DNA from: Mucor racemosus
Lineage: Eukaryota; Mucoromycota; Mucoromycetes; Mucorales; Mucoraceae
DNA length: 64,000 nt
Assembly (NCBI GenBank): GCA_027405735.1
Contig: JAPEHQ010000006.1
Span: 620,001 to 684,000 of the forward strand
Direction of reading: 5' to 3'
The translations under genes were made by a program, and so were the position numbers. This document shows, piece after piece, positions 10,588 through 22,800 of the stretch (its first letter is position 1; each line of letters opens with the position of its first letter). The notes under the pieces are model-generated. The model was not told where the DNA came from. It searched no databases and saw only the letters and a program-made list of their open reading frames with translations.

Positions 10588-12391
10588 ATGCTTATTGCTA
10601 ATGCATTATTACTAGTTGCTGGTGGTGCAGCTCAGGTTTACGCTGCTACAACTACCAGCTCTGGTCTTGTTGCTCAATTCTCCCCTGTCTTTCCTTCATC
10701 AATGACTAAGCCTACTGGTGTTGTTACATCTTACAATGCTGGCCCTTATGATCTTACTACTAAATTGTCTACCGCTACATTGAAAGGATATCCTGCAACT
10801 TGGGAAAGTCCTAGTACTTCTTCTGCTGAAGTAAAGAAGGTTTACAACATGATTGATTGGTCCAAGGTCCCTAAAGGTTTGTTTTCAAACATTTACATCT
10901 TTATACTTTACTAAAATTACATTATTAGCTCCTGTTAGAAAGCAAGATTCCGATGGCAACTGGGTCAGCGACTCTGATGGTGATTCTGATCCATACTGCT
11001 GGTGGTCAAGTACCAATTGTGTTAAGCCCAAGGCTAAATACTTGCCTGCTGATGTCTACACATGTCCCACAAATGGAGATTGGGGTCTTACTTATGATGA
11101 TGGACCTTTCAATCGTTACGATGCTGATGAAGATGAAGCCGAGCTCGAAAACAAGTATGCAGAGCCTGCTCTTTATAACTTCTTGGCTAAAACCAAGAAT
11201 CAAAAGGCAACTCTTTTTGTAAGTTGTATAGATTAATGATCTCTACATAAACTAACTATTCATTTAATTTAGTATATTGGTTCCAACGTCGTAAACTACC
11301 CTGCTGCTGCAAAGCGTGGATTAAACGATGGCCATCATCTCTGTGTTCATACATGGTCTCATCCTGTCATGACCACCCAAACTAATGCTCAAGTTGTTGC
11401 TGAATTATATTGGTCTATCAAGGCCATTAAAGAAGCCACTGGTGTTACTTCCAAGTGTTGGAGACCTCCTCAAGGTGATGTTGATGATCGTGTGCGTGCA
11501 ATTGCTTATCAAATGGGTTTAAGAACCATCCTTTGGGACGAAGATACCAATGATTGGGATATGCCCGCTCCTGGAGGTGGATCATTATCTCCTCACAAAG
11601 TGGATGGTTACTTCAAAACTTGGATCAATAACTACAAGTCTGGAAAAGACAAGAAGGGTCATCTCGTCCTTGAGCACGAACTTAACAGTGCTACTGTCAA
11701 CATGTCCATGTTCTGGATGCCCAAGCTTCAAGAAACTTTCAATGTTATCCCTGCCTTAGCTTGTAACGGTATCTCTCAACCTTATTGGGAAGAAGATTTT
11801 GTCTACCCTCTTAGTAACAACCCTGGTTCTTCCACTACTGCTACTGCTACTGCTACCAAGTCTACCGCTACTACTGCCCCTACTTCTACTGCTTGTACTT
11901 CTGGATCTTACGGTTTAGGTCAAGGTGATGGTTATAATGGTGATTGTTGTAAGGATCAATCCGACTGTTGGGATGATTGCCTTAGCGGTAAATGTAATGG
12001 TCCCGTCAACACCAAGACCGCCACTGCTACCAAGACTACTACTACTACTGCTGCCCCTACATCTACCACTTGTACTTCTGGATCTTACGGTTTAGGTCAA
12101 GGTGATGGTTACAATGGCGCTTGTTGTAAGGATCAATCCGACTGTTGGGATGATTGTCTTAGCGGTAAATGTAATGGCCCTGTCAATACCAAGACTACTA
12201 CCAAGAATACTGCTACCAAGACTACTACCAAGAAGACTGCTACCAAGACTACTACCAAGAAGGCTACTTCTACTTCCAGTTGTACTCCAGGTTCTAGAGG
12301 AAAGAAGAGAGGTAACGGTAAGACCGGTTACTGTTGTTCTTCCAGCGATGACTGTTTAGAAACTTGTCGCTCTGGTACATGTGGCCTTTAA
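10588..12391 (+). CDS. Secreted chitin deacetylase (CE4) with three Cys-rich modules
   Basis: Exons 10588-10876, 10929-11218 and 11273-12391 give 565 residues. A signal peptide (MLIANALLLVAGGAAQVYA) is followed by a polysaccharide deacetylase domain with all five NodB motifs. These are TYDDGP (151-156; metal-binding and base Asp), HTWSHP (219-224; metal His residues), RPPQGDVDDR (257-266), DEDTNDW (282-288) and LEHEL (326-330). The enzyme should deacetylate chitin to chitosan in the cell wall. The C-terminus has three six-Cys modules at about 401-434, 460-493 and 530-563, with a C..CC..C..C..C pattern, joined by Thr/Ala/Lys-rich linkers. They look like small disulfide knots that may bind wall polysaccharide, but they do not match classical hevein-type CBM18 well. 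Modules 1 and 2 are near-identical tandem copies with a 177-bp (59-residue) period. The paralogue lacks intron 1 and one module. Confidence 0.93.
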
Positions 12392-12464
12392 ATTTTTATG
12401 TATGAATAATAAATATTCTTAGTAAATAAACTTTACTATCTAATTTTACTTTGCATATGGTTGA

Positions 12465-12650
12465 TTTACATTTCAGCCTGCTCTTCCCATTATTATTTGT
12501 TCGCTGCTCTTTGAGGCTACACAATAACTGTGCATTATCTCGATTGCACTTTTTAAAATGGCAATTAAAACCGTGGATTTTATACACTTTTGTTGTACAG
12601 AAAAATCGATGATTGCCGTAGCTTTCCTTTAATAGAAAATTGAACTTTAG
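12465..12650 (+). repeat. Spacer segment shared with DNA upstream of deacetylase 2
   Basis: The DNA around TTAAAACCGTGGATTT here resembles 28665-28860, which has TTAAGACCGTGGATTT followed by a similar CTTCCTTTATTAGAAAAAT segment. The similarity is patchy. It suggests that the deacetylase gene and its flanking spacer were duplicated in tandem before repeats moved in. Confidence 0.45.
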
Positions 12651-15600
12651 CTAAAAACTGTTGCGAGGTTTGTTGACCTGTCTTCATACTGTATATTAAA
12701 TTGTGATATGATTGTCATCGTCGATAATCAGAAAATACTTCTATATACTCTTATATGCAGTTTGTGTGTAGCTTCAAGTTCTTGTATTACATATGGAAAA
12801 TTGTGATACAGTATAAGGTTGTTATCCGTCCACAAATTACCTTTCGGTGTGCGGTAGTCCGGCAATTATTAGAATGCCCATAGTTTTTGTTCACATTCAG
12901 AATGTGTTGATATAACACAATAATAATTGAAAAGCTATTCAAAATGCATGAATTCTGTCATTATTATTTCAGAATATCTACTTTTAAATAATAGTCTGCA
13001 AAATTATCTACAGATTGAGATATTATATGCAGCTATAACTGCATTTTTTGTGGAGAAATCCAATCTTTTGTGTATGTTTTCTTGACATCCGAAAAAAAGG
13101 ACCTGTTGTGGAGGTAAAATTAACTAGCTATTTTTGATGAAATATGTGTAATTGAGAGACTGAAAGTTTTATTAAGAATTGAGTTTAAGATTCGACCTCT
13201 TTAAATGAATATTGCAACTGCAAAATCGAATGATTATTATTATATTAAGAACAGATAAAGAAAAAAAAATAATGAAACACGAAATTTGGGAAAGCTTATT
13301 TGATATTCTTATGTTGGATAAATTGACTACCAATTTTTTTACTTTCTCCACCAAAAGTTGGGATGTTTCAGAGCACTAAATTGCAATAGATAGATATAAG
13401 TTAGCATTACAACTTGAGCACAAAAAATGTAATAGTTAATATACCAAATATTCTGTAAATGACGTTAAAATGGTAAGAAAAAGGGGGGGATGAAAAGTGA
13501 GATCGTGAAAAAAATATTGGTGCTCAAATACCTTATTCAGCATCTTAAAGCAAACAGATTCCATCAAAAATCAACTCTGTATCCTTATTTTTCGCTAAGA
13601 TACGTTGCAGCAAAATTCCGACTTTTAAGCAATAAAAAATAAATTCAGATATTCAAAGAGTTTATACTAAATAGAAAAGTATGATAAATAGGGACAAGAA
13701 ATACTTTATTTAGCTGTGTTATCTCAGGTATGTTTATATATTTTTTATTCTACAGTTATTTATTGGAAAAAAGTAGGAAGCGGCAATCGTGAAACTATCC
13801 TTTTCAAATTTGGAAATTTATACGTACGGTAACATCTATTTTGCTATCTATTTTGCTCATTAATTTACAATCTGGTTACAAAGTGAAATAGTAGGTATAT
13901 GTATTTTATATCTATAGTAAAGACATGAACAATATTGCAGATACTCTTAGCTACACGCATTTAGCATGGTCATCGCACAACTGGTGAGCCGAAGAATAGT
14001 TTGTAGGATATGTATCAGCAGATCAGAGACTGGACAATTTTATTGTATAAATTTTCAACTATTAAAAAAAGCATTATATACGACACCAATCAATATTATT
14101 TCATGCATGTGGTATATTTATACGTTTTGGACCATAATATATGGTATACAAATATGTACTTGAATAGCTATTAGCATATATTTTTATGAATTCATAAAGC
14201 ACAAATCTGCATTATCTGCATTTAATGATGAAATAATCCTACTAATAAAAAATACATTGGAATATGGCGTTATTAAGTTTTTCAAATAGCATGAAGAGAT
14301 GATAATCTCGGGATTGCTTATTCTGTAGTATAGATACATTTCAAGCAATCAAATTAGTTGTATCTTTATTTTTCTAAGCTTGACGTTTCTTGGATTATAT
14401 TCATAGAAACCCATATATTCTCTGATTGCATCAACCCTATGAGTCTTATTTCTGATATTTTAAATTCTATTTCAGAAACGAATTAGCCATTGTTATTTAA
14501 AGCAGGGCTTATTGTTTGTGGGGTATTATAAAATGGAAAATTTATCATTTTTATATCTGCACCTTCTGTATTTCACTTTGTTCTTAAAATCACATGGTCG
14601 TATTTCACAATCGAAATTAATTAAATATATACAATAATTGAAATACAAAATGGAATCATACAACGATAACGTACGTTAAACAAAAAGGGGGAAAAAAGAA
14701 CGACAAAGAGAAGAAGGAAGAAGAGGAGGAGGACAATAGAATGAAAGAAGATGAGAACTTTCGCTGATTCCAAGTCAATGTTGTTAGTTATATTGAAGCT
14801 TTATTCCTCTTCTCATTGCCAAAAAAGACTATGTTGGGATTATAGTAGATGGTTATCGCATGCTTTTGGCAGAAAAATCTCGTATTTCTGCCAGATTTGG
14901 GGCACTCAAAAGATCGAACTTCAAAGTATTAGAAGTGTCAGAAACAACAAATTAGCTTGTCTGATTGTACAGTAAGTTTATTTGATAACATCATTATCAT
15001 TTTCATAGCTTCAGCGTTAATACTAAATATTCATTTTACTAGGGAATTTCTATTCTCTAAAATTGCATAGATCAAAAGCATGCTTTTTTCGGCGGTTTAT
15101 GAGTGTTAAACTTGCTTCAACTCACAATAAAAGACAATTACATTAGTCAATAATAATTTCCAAATAGGATACCTACTCAAGATACTTAACTTAAAATATA
15201 TACGAGAAAGTAATTGCTGTAACAATGTATCGTAATTCTAGCATTCCTTTTGAACTCTCAGTACTGTATCAGGGGGGACATCAGAGTGTTTAACCGAGAA
15301 TAATAATAAAAAACGATTCTTTCACAAATCAAAATGATGCAAAATTTTATTTATTTACAATTATATGATAAGATCCTCATAATCATATAGTTCAACCATA
15401 TGTTGGACTCTTTTGAATAGACAGCTGCAATAGAAAAGACAAGGCAAATTTTGGCTTCATATTCAGATCTGCCTCCTTCCCGATTATCTATAACTTTTCG
15501 GAACAGTGTGGGGTCATTAAACCTTCTATGTGGTTACATTATGTCGCATTCATCTGAAAATGATTTAGCGACAACTAATTTATCGGTTTTTGTGATAGCA

Positions 15601-15689
15601 AACGGCTGAACATCAGATTAAACATTGAATAGCTTGAAATTTATGCTGGCCTGGTAAACTCATAATACCAAAGATATTATCTATATTTA
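12651..15689. other. Intergenic, no active gene recognised
   Basis: About 3 kb of AT-rich DNA. The frames at 13172-13354, 13966-14163 and 14751-14975 carry no recognisable domain. The only structure noted is the decayed relative of the 5239-5466 gene near 14545-14750. Confidence 0.4.
14545..14750 (+). pseudogene. Decayed relative of the small membrane-protein gene
   Basis: A stretch around TTTCACTTTGTTCTTAAAAT followed by CACATGGTCGTATTTCACAA, then AAACAAAAAGG and a purine-rich AGAAGGAAGAAGAGGAGG tract ending in GACAATAGAAT, parallels positions 5330-5465 in order. The frame is broken and the start codon region is lost. It looks like an old duplicate. Low-complexity purine sequence contributes part of the match, so confidence is moderate. 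Confidence 0.45.
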
Positions 15690-16436
15690 TGAATCTCTAT
15701 CCTAAAATAAAAGGGTTAGTACCATATTATACGTGCATTGACCTAAAATTGACTTAAACCCCATTACAGATTTAAAATTAAATATTGATGTATTGATTTT
15801 TTTTTTAGAAATAATCAGAATAATCGTTCATATTACAACTTAAACCCTGTCATAACTGGGTTCCAAAATTGATTTGTGAAATCGATCAGAAAATGATCAA
15901 AAAAGCAAAATTGTTTAATAGTTCGTGGACTGCAAAGTAAGTTGACCTAGCGTATTAAATGGTTCTTGTACAGTTTTGGATTCTGCATCCAACAAAACAA
16001 AATTTAGACAAACTTTTTACATTATATTTTGCGTAAAATGTAATTGAATTTTTGACGGTTTTTTGAGAATACACATCACTTTTTATAAGCATATTTCAAA
16101 TATCAATATGTAAGATAATGTGAAGAAACATTAGCTATCGATTTAGCTATTATGGAACTTTCTAACTAAGTTTTCCGTAGAGAAAACGAGATTTTTGTCA
16201 AAAACATTTCAAATTCAGTGATTTATCAAAATATGTTTAGGTTAAATAAGATTAGAAATTTAATCAAGTAAAGAGATATCGTTTATTGGAATGAAATTAA
16301 TAGGGTTTATATACTATTTGATTTGGGGAATTAATGGTGTGGTAAGGTAGTTTAGATGTTATTTAATAGTAATGTGTCATGTTGGTATATCATGTTGGAA
16401 TATCGCACTGGCGTATTATGCTTTTGTACCATGCTT

Positions 16437-16466
16437 CTATACCATGCTTTTAGGAGCATGGTATAG
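16437..16466. repeat. Perfect 12-bp stem hairpin
   Basis: CTATACCATGCT and AGCATGGTATAG are exact reverse complements around a 6-base loop. The same hairpin is present in the right palindrome arm near 27242-27271. Related CCATGCTT words just upstream suggest a short local duplication. No terminator or protein-site role can be assigned. Confidence 0.7.
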
Positions 16467-17340
16467 TTAATATTCAATTAAGTAACTTCCGGTTCCGAAT
16501 CTGTTATTGTTTACTTTTTTGGATTTGACATGATCCGGTTTAAGAATGATACATCATGTACGTATATAATACCACCATCATGAAATAATGCTGCTATTTT
16601 TGATTTTTAACGTTATTTAACTACTACGAAAACCATGATAGTATTGTTTAACTACTAAGCTACTAAGGAAACATTGATAATATTATTTAACATATCTTGA
16701 CATATTTTATCATATTGTGCCATTAATTTTCCCATAGCATAAACTTAAAGAAGTTCAAGATTAATAAAAATCAAGAGACTCTCAAGCCCTATTAAACTGT
16801 TTTATTTTATTATGCACCTTCGACCAATATACATCCCAATCTGACAGGCAAGATACTATGAATGTGGCTAGCGCATGAATCCATGCAGTAAATATAGCCG
16901 ACACTTCGGAAAGAAGTATTATTAATTCACGGATACTCTATTTTTCCATGTAGCTTAACAGCACATTCTTCAGGGTATTTTATGACTCCATATTAATAGG
17001 CAGCACTATTAATATGTATAAACATTGATCTCATAATGCAGACCTGTTCTCAACAAACTAAATGAAAACAACACAGATACTAATTATGAAACATATCAAT
17101 TAATGCTATAGTTCAACACAATATATTTGTGGTTTGGTGAATCAATACGGAGAGTTTATTGATATATAAAAACTTACTTATAGAGATTGAATAACAATAA
17201 AGACGAGTAACCACCACTACGGCCGACTTGTGCTACACTACTCCTACACAAGGTGATTTTGTTTTCCCCAGTTGAGCTTCACACTACTATAGCCTGAGCT
17301 GTTATGTCCACTGAATATGGTCAAAACAATAACAGTATGC

Positions 17341-17513
17341 ACATGGGCACAACAAACGAACTGCACACGAGCATAACGCTAGGCCTGTATGTGCATAATG
17401 GTAGAATTGCCCGTAAGCATATCATTATCCCTATTTGCGCATAATAATAAAACCTGACCATGAGCATAATGATCTGACCGTATGGGCACAAATTGCTTTG
17501 TACATGAGCATCG
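17341..17513. repeat. Array of eight degenerate ATGNGCATAA motifs
   Basis: Within about 170 bp there are eight versions of a 10-11 bp word. They are ATGGGCACAA, ACGAGCATAA, ATGTGCATAA, GTAAGCATAT, TTGCGCATAA, ATGAGCATAA, ATGGGCACAA and ATGAGCATCG, spaced about 20-31 bp apart. The array is repeated in the right arm. Clusters like this occur as protein-binding sites, for example subterminal repeats of DNA transposons; that role is inferred only. Confidence 0.6.
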
Positions 17514-19310
17514 TGCCGTTCTCAAAATTCCATTGCATTTTTTACTGGAATGGGTTTTTAAACTACATTTGCTTTTATTAATATAGATTATATATAGACA
17601 ATACAGTTCAATACGTTGTTGATGTAGAGCAATACATGCAAGACCCAATATATTTATGATTATCATTATTTATTTGTAAATATGTTTATAGCTATAATGT
17701 TTGCAGGAACAATGGTTTTTGCTCGAGCATAAACTTAAATATATAACACTTGGTGCTTAAATTTATATGCAAGCCAAATCTAAGATTATAGATATTACTT
17801 TATCACACATAAAATTTAAACAAATTAACCTTCTTTAAACTTATTATTTTAGTTTATGATGATTGTCAGCTGTAAAAAGATTTGTTTTTAGGTATAGCTA
17901 CTACGATCATAACTATGGTAATTAGGCAAGACATTAGATTGTTTTTTTTTTTTGTGTTTCTATATCGTTTAAAATTTTATCACTTTTCTGGAACATTTCG
18001 TGGGTTTGTAGCCAGTTCTAGCTTTTTATTGAGTAGATATAAACATTATTGCCTTCGATTTGATCTGTTAATTATCAAGAAATACGCCCAACAATAAAGT
18101 AGTAAATAATGATATTTGATCTTAGAATGCGGTTAAATGAAAATATCGGTCCCTAATAAAACGGCTGCTACTTCTATGAAAAACATTAGTCGCTTACTTT
18201 AGCATGTGTATTCAGATAAAAGAGAAAAATATTAGCTTGATAGTGTGATATGCCTTATCAAACGGTGAATATATCCTTAGAATATGGAAACTAAAAGAGA
18301 AAAACAACATACGTAGAAAAGGATTTTCAAGGCTTTACATTATTTAGCGCATTAAAACCCTGCTAAATTGCACATTTTAGCCAAGGTAAAAGCAGCATTA
18401 CAGCATATAAACCATAAAATAAACAAAATAGGTAACATCTGTTATCATAGAAACATACATCTCTCTACCAGAAAAGCCGTCTGTCATATCATACTATACA
18501 TTCATTAAAAAATTCCAAAAGCGAGCCCGTAGAGCGATACCGAAAATGAGTATAGCAAGATTGAACGGCTAAGTCTCTTATCCTATGATATATCTAAGTT
18601 TTAAATAAAAAAACGTTTCTTTTTTTTAACTTTTCTTATATTTAACCATGTGCGGTCTGAAAATTCAGACTTTGTAGCGGACATTTTTCAGGGCTCATTT
18701 TATCCTTACCAACACTCATGACTTTGATCAAAAAATAAAAAAACCAATTTTTGATACCAAAATCAACGTTTAAATATACTACATTGTGAGAGAAAATTGT
18801 AGCCATGACTAATACGCATTTTATAAAAGCTTAATATTAAATGTTAAGTAATGAAAATTTGTACTTTTGCCCAAAAAACGGATTTTTAATTAAAGGATTT
18901 TCATGTAATATTTTGCAATAAAAATGTTTGTTATTTTTTATTAAGCAAATAGAGCGCTACATTTTTTATATGCTTATATTTTTTGTTTTTATAATTGGTA
19001 GTATAATTAACTCTAAATTTGCAAAATCAGAAAAAAAAAATTTAAAAAATGTCAAAATTGATGATCTGGACAAAAATAATTTTCTAAATTAATATTCCGC
19101 TTATAAGCCTTGTAAGTCTTAAAAATAAGAGATTTAATGATACCTGAGAACGTTTTCAAGAATTTACGGCGCTTTACTTACTTAATTCAAGCTTATTACT
19201 GTAAATCTTTATACATTTTAATATTGTGTAGTAGTTGATTTGGCGATAATATAATCTTACCTTTTAATTATTGTGTTAGAGGTGGTTTACATTGAGTTTT
19301 AGTCTTGCCT

Positions 19311-19560
19311 CTCCAATATCATAAACATAAACATGACCATCATTGGAATGTATTATTACCGCCTTTTCACCCTCTTTGTACCAAGCCAATTTATTCAATG
19401 CTTTTTTACTAGAACCAGCTTAAGTACTTAAAAATGGCTCCTCGGTATTTGCATTCAAATTCTATAAATCAATTGACTGGTTCCATTTACTGTAGTACCA
19501 AAAAACATATCATCAGCTAGCCTTATGATAAATGTCAATCTAAAATCAGAAACATTCCAT
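19311..19560 (-). pseudogene. Dynein intermediate chain fragment, copy 1
   Basis: The minus strand reads AGSSKKALNKLAWYKEGEKA, then SNDGHVYVYDIGE, preceded in a shifted frame by LNANTEEPF. Cytoplasmic dynein intermediate chains have the same order in their last WD repeats: FxxxDGTGxxDLWNLNxDTEVP..ALNKxxW..G...AxGxSDGxVYVYDVGE. Stops interrupt the frame, so this is a dead fragment. It travels inside the 2.3-kb tandem unit. Another WD40 protein is the alternative, but the ALNKLAW..VYVYDIGE combination favours dynein intermediate chain. Confidence 0.65.
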
Positions 19561-19968
19561 TATACTGTCATTTTTATAAGCTATGAAAAGCTTGATTTTT
19601 AATAATATAGCAATTAAATAAAAAGCAAGATGGTACTAAAACATATGGTGAGTATTTAACATCTAAGTGTGATAAAGAATGCTTTTAAACCCTTTTAAAA
19701 ACTCTGAGGCAAATACAACATCTTGGTCCTGTAATTTCTATCCATCAAAATGCTGCAATTTTCACCACTACACAATGAATAATGCATCTTTTATTAATCT
19801 TGGCCTCTGTCGTATATTTTTAGGTTTGATAAATAATACTTAAAAAAGAATACAATTAAAAGAGAATGAGTAATGAATCAGTTATTTAACTGTATAATAA
19901 AAACAAGATATTGCTTATTTAGATATAAAAGTATGGCACTTTATATTGATTTGACATTGAGATCCTGA

Positions 19969-20696
19969 TGCAGTAAATTATGATGATATTTACTAAAATA
20001 AAAAAAAATATAAAAAATAAAAGCAGTAGAAATACAATTATAATCAGCTAAAGTCTTTATTACAAAAGATTTCTGAAGAGTTAAAATAATTGAAAAGTAT
20101 GAGGGTATTTATAGTGATTTGGAGAACTTGGATACCATCAGACTTGAATGGATATATATTTAATAATCTTCCAGTTTTGAGTACATTGTTATTGATTTGA
20201 TATTTTAAGGGGTAAATTGTGTAGAGCATTGACCATAAGGGATTGTATGTCAAGTGTGACAATATCGACCTTTTGGGAAATGGTTGTTTTGTTTATTTCT
20301 GTTATATCTATTTTATGTTACCTTGATTTTTAAGGGGTAGTTTTTTATATGCTTGAATCTTATTTATATTGATAGTGCAACTTCGATATAGATGAGTAGT
20401 TGACTAAATTAATATCTTTGTTTATTATCATTATTGATTTGGATAGAGTCCTGTTTTGATATATATATCATTTGTGTAATTGATTGCGCCGTGATCAAGG
20501 GTGCTATCATCTACACGACATGTATGGTTCAAAAAGGGTATTTCATATTTTTAGCATGCGTTTGTTATTGTGTTCAATTGAAGTGTTTGTTTATTATTGT
20601 TGTTTACATTTCAAGTGGCATTATATCTTATGAGCGACACTTGGAATTTAGGTTGTTTTATTTTATCAAGCGTTTTTAGTATGTAATTCCACTGCA
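19969..20696. mobile_element. Solo-LTR-like insertion with CCTGA target duplication
   Basis: A 728-bp segment begins TGCAGT and ends ACTGCA (6-bp inverted termini, TG..CA) and is flanked by CCTGA on both sides (964-968 and 20697-20701). The uninterrupted site GAGATCCTGAGATGTAATT is seen in the sister units at about 40737 and 43444. No coding sequence was recognised, although frames exist at 20044-20262 and 20434-20679. TG..CA ends and a 5-bp duplication are typical of LTR retrotransposons, so a solo LTR is the best reading. Confidence 0.75.
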
Positions 20697-22353
20697 CCTG
20701 AGATGTAATTTAAGGTACTATTGAATCATTAGATCCGTTTGACAGTAATCTATGAATTGAAATGGATCAATCATAATTTAACCATTCTTGCAGAGTTTGT
20801 CAGTTGTCCTGTTTTAATGCTGCGCTAAATGTGCTTGGATGTTGATTTGATAGCTACTTGATTTATTATTAACCACTGGGATGAAATAATATGATGGTAT
20901 CATAATTGAGGTCCAAGCGTTCTTCTGGGTAATTATTGGATTAAACGTGGTACGCTAGGAGTTTTCTATATCCGACATCAAGACTTTGCACTTCAATACA
21001 TGTCGTAGTCAATAGATTGTAAGATGTATTGATACGGTAGAAGGTGATAACATATGGTACTTGTTGGTGACATACAACAACCTTAATGTACATTGGGTAT
21101 TAGTTTTTTGCCAGCTGTATTTTTTCTGATTCATTAATATTCAGTCATATTGAACGATGATTTGTAGCATTGCTAAAAAAAAAAGAACAAATGCGTCAAG
21201 AGTAGGGATGCTGTTGTCGAGCTCAGCTTATACTAGTAAATTTGGCTGGCAAAGCCCGGCTCAACACCAATGCTAGTCTGATACGCCGTATCAAACGGTA
21301 AATATATCCATGGAATATGGAAACTAAAAGAGAGAAACAACACACGTAGAAAATGTTTTTCAAGGCTTTACATTGTTTAACGCAATTAAAACCCTACTAA
21401 ATTGCACATTTCATTCAATGTAAAAGCAGCATTACAGCGCATCAACCCATAAACTAAACAAAATAGGAGGCAATATCTGTTATCATAGAAACATGCGTTT
21501 TCTACCGGAAAAACCGGCTGTCATATCATAGATTCATTAAAAAATTGCAAAAGCGAGCCCGTAGAGCAACGCCATAATTGAGAATAGCAAGATTAAACGG
21601 CTACGTCTCTTAATACTATGGTATATTTAAGTTTTAAATAAAAAGGCGGTTTTTTTTAAACTTTTCTTATATTTAAACATGTACGGTCTGAAAATTCAGA
21701 CTTTGTAACGGACATTTTTCGGGGCTCATTTTATCCTTACCAACAGTCATGATTTTGATCAAAAAATAGAAAAACCAATTTTTGATACCAAAATCAACGT
21801 TTAAATATACTACATTGTGAGAGAAAATTGTAGCCATGACTAATACGCATTTTATAAAAGCTTAATATTAAATGTTAAGTAATGAAACTTTGTACTTTTG
21901 CCCCAAAAACGGATTTTTGATTAAAGAATTTTCATGTAATATTTTGCAATAAAATTTTTTATTGTTTTTTATTGAGCAAATAGAGCGCTAAATTCTGCAT
22001 ATGTGTATATTTTTTGTTTTTATAATTGGTAGTATAATTAACTCTAAATTTGCAAAATCAGAAAAAAAAAATTTAAAAAATGTCAAAATTGATGATCTGG
22101 ACAAAAATAATTTTCTAAATTAATATTCCGCTTATAAGCCTTGTAAGTCTTAAAAATAAGAGATTTAATGATACCTGAGAACGTTTTCAAGAATTTACGG
22201 CGCTTTACTCACTTAATTCAAGCTTATTACTGTAAATCTTTATACATTTTAATATTGTGTGGTAGTTGATTTGGCGATAATATAATCTTACCTTTTGATT
22301 ATTGTGTTAGAGGTGATTTAAATTGAGTTTTAGTCTTACTTCTCCAATATCAT

Positions 22354-22540
22354 TGTTTTACCAAAATCCAAAACTAATACGAATTAGACAAGAGTAAAAG
22401 GTATGGTTTTATTCAATGTAGAGAATGAGATTATATATAGAAGAGATTATCAGGTGATACAACAGCTATTAATAGTGTAACAATAACAATATCCTAATAA
22501 TACGGCTACTGTAGCGCTATATCTATATTTTGATATAACA
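22354..22540. mobile_element. Solo-LTR-like insertion with ATCAT target duplication
   Basis: A 187-bp segment begins TGTTTTACC and ends ATATAACA (TGTT..AACA ends) and is flanked by ATCAT on both sides (22349-22353 and 22541-22545). The empty site CAATATCATAAACATAAAC is present in the sister copies at about 19315 and 42792. The short length and ends resemble small copia-type LTRs. Confidence 0.75.
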
Positions 22541-22545
22541 ATCAT

Positions 22546-22800
22546 AAACATAAACATCATGACGACCATCATTGAAACCTATTATTACTGCCTTTTTACC
22601 CTCTTTGTACCAAGCCAATTTATTCATTCTTTTTTACCGGAACCAGCTTAAGTACTTACAAATGGCTTCTCGGTATTTGCATTCAAATTGTATAAATTAA
22701 ATTGACTGGTTCCATTTACTGTAGTAGTACCAGAAAATGTATCATCAGCTAGCCTTATGATGAATTCCAATCTAAAGTCAGAAATATTCCATTTCCATTG
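22546..22800 (-). pseudogene. Dynein intermediate chain fragment, copy 2
   Basis: The minus strand reads GTSQFNLYNLNANTEKPFVS then T, a TAA stop, and AGSGKK, followed after a small lesion by NKLAWYKEGKKAVIIG. This copy keeps the upstream part in one frame (NLYNLNANTEKP), which makes the resemblance to the dynein motif DLWNLNxDTEVP clearer than in copy 1. The TAA after the ST pair is shared with copies 1 and 3, so the fragment was already dead before the unit multiplied. Confidence 0.65.

Larger units (their letters stand above)
15690..19312 (+). repeat. Left arm of a 3.6-kb inverted repeat
   Basis: This segment is the reverse complement of 24408-28112. Every internal stretch compared, from about 15840 to 19280, is identical or differs by single bases; one difference is the length of a T-run (12 against 13). 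The outermost 150 bp are more diverged, and the left arm lacks about 80 bp present on the right. The arm contains, in order, part of repeat B (15690-16235), repeat C (16250-16560), a unique-looking middle with a short-motif array, and the core of the 2.3-kb tandem unit (18245-19312). The 95-codon frame at 17379-17666 is duplicated exactly in the other arm but has no protein-like features. Confidence 0.9.
18245..22800 (+). repeat. Tandem array of a ~2.3-kb unit (A), locus 1
   Basis: The order is core (18245-19312), dynein-like fragment plus segment X (19311-19968), segment Y (20702-21270), second core (21271-22345) and second dynein-like fragment (22546-22800). The two cores start about 3033 bp apart; subtracting the 728-bp insertion and its 5-bp duplication leaves about 2.3 kb. 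The same order and period occur at 40600-43704. The core has no coding potential but keeps a hairpin (GTCTGAA-AA-TTCAGAC) in every copy, for example at 18655-18670. The first core belongs to the left palindrome arm. Confidence 0.85.

Noticed and set aside
17379..17666. 95-residue frame, identical in the mirror copy at 26042-26329
   Set aside because: Identity is explained by the inverted repeat; composition is not protein-like and it overlaps the short-motif array.
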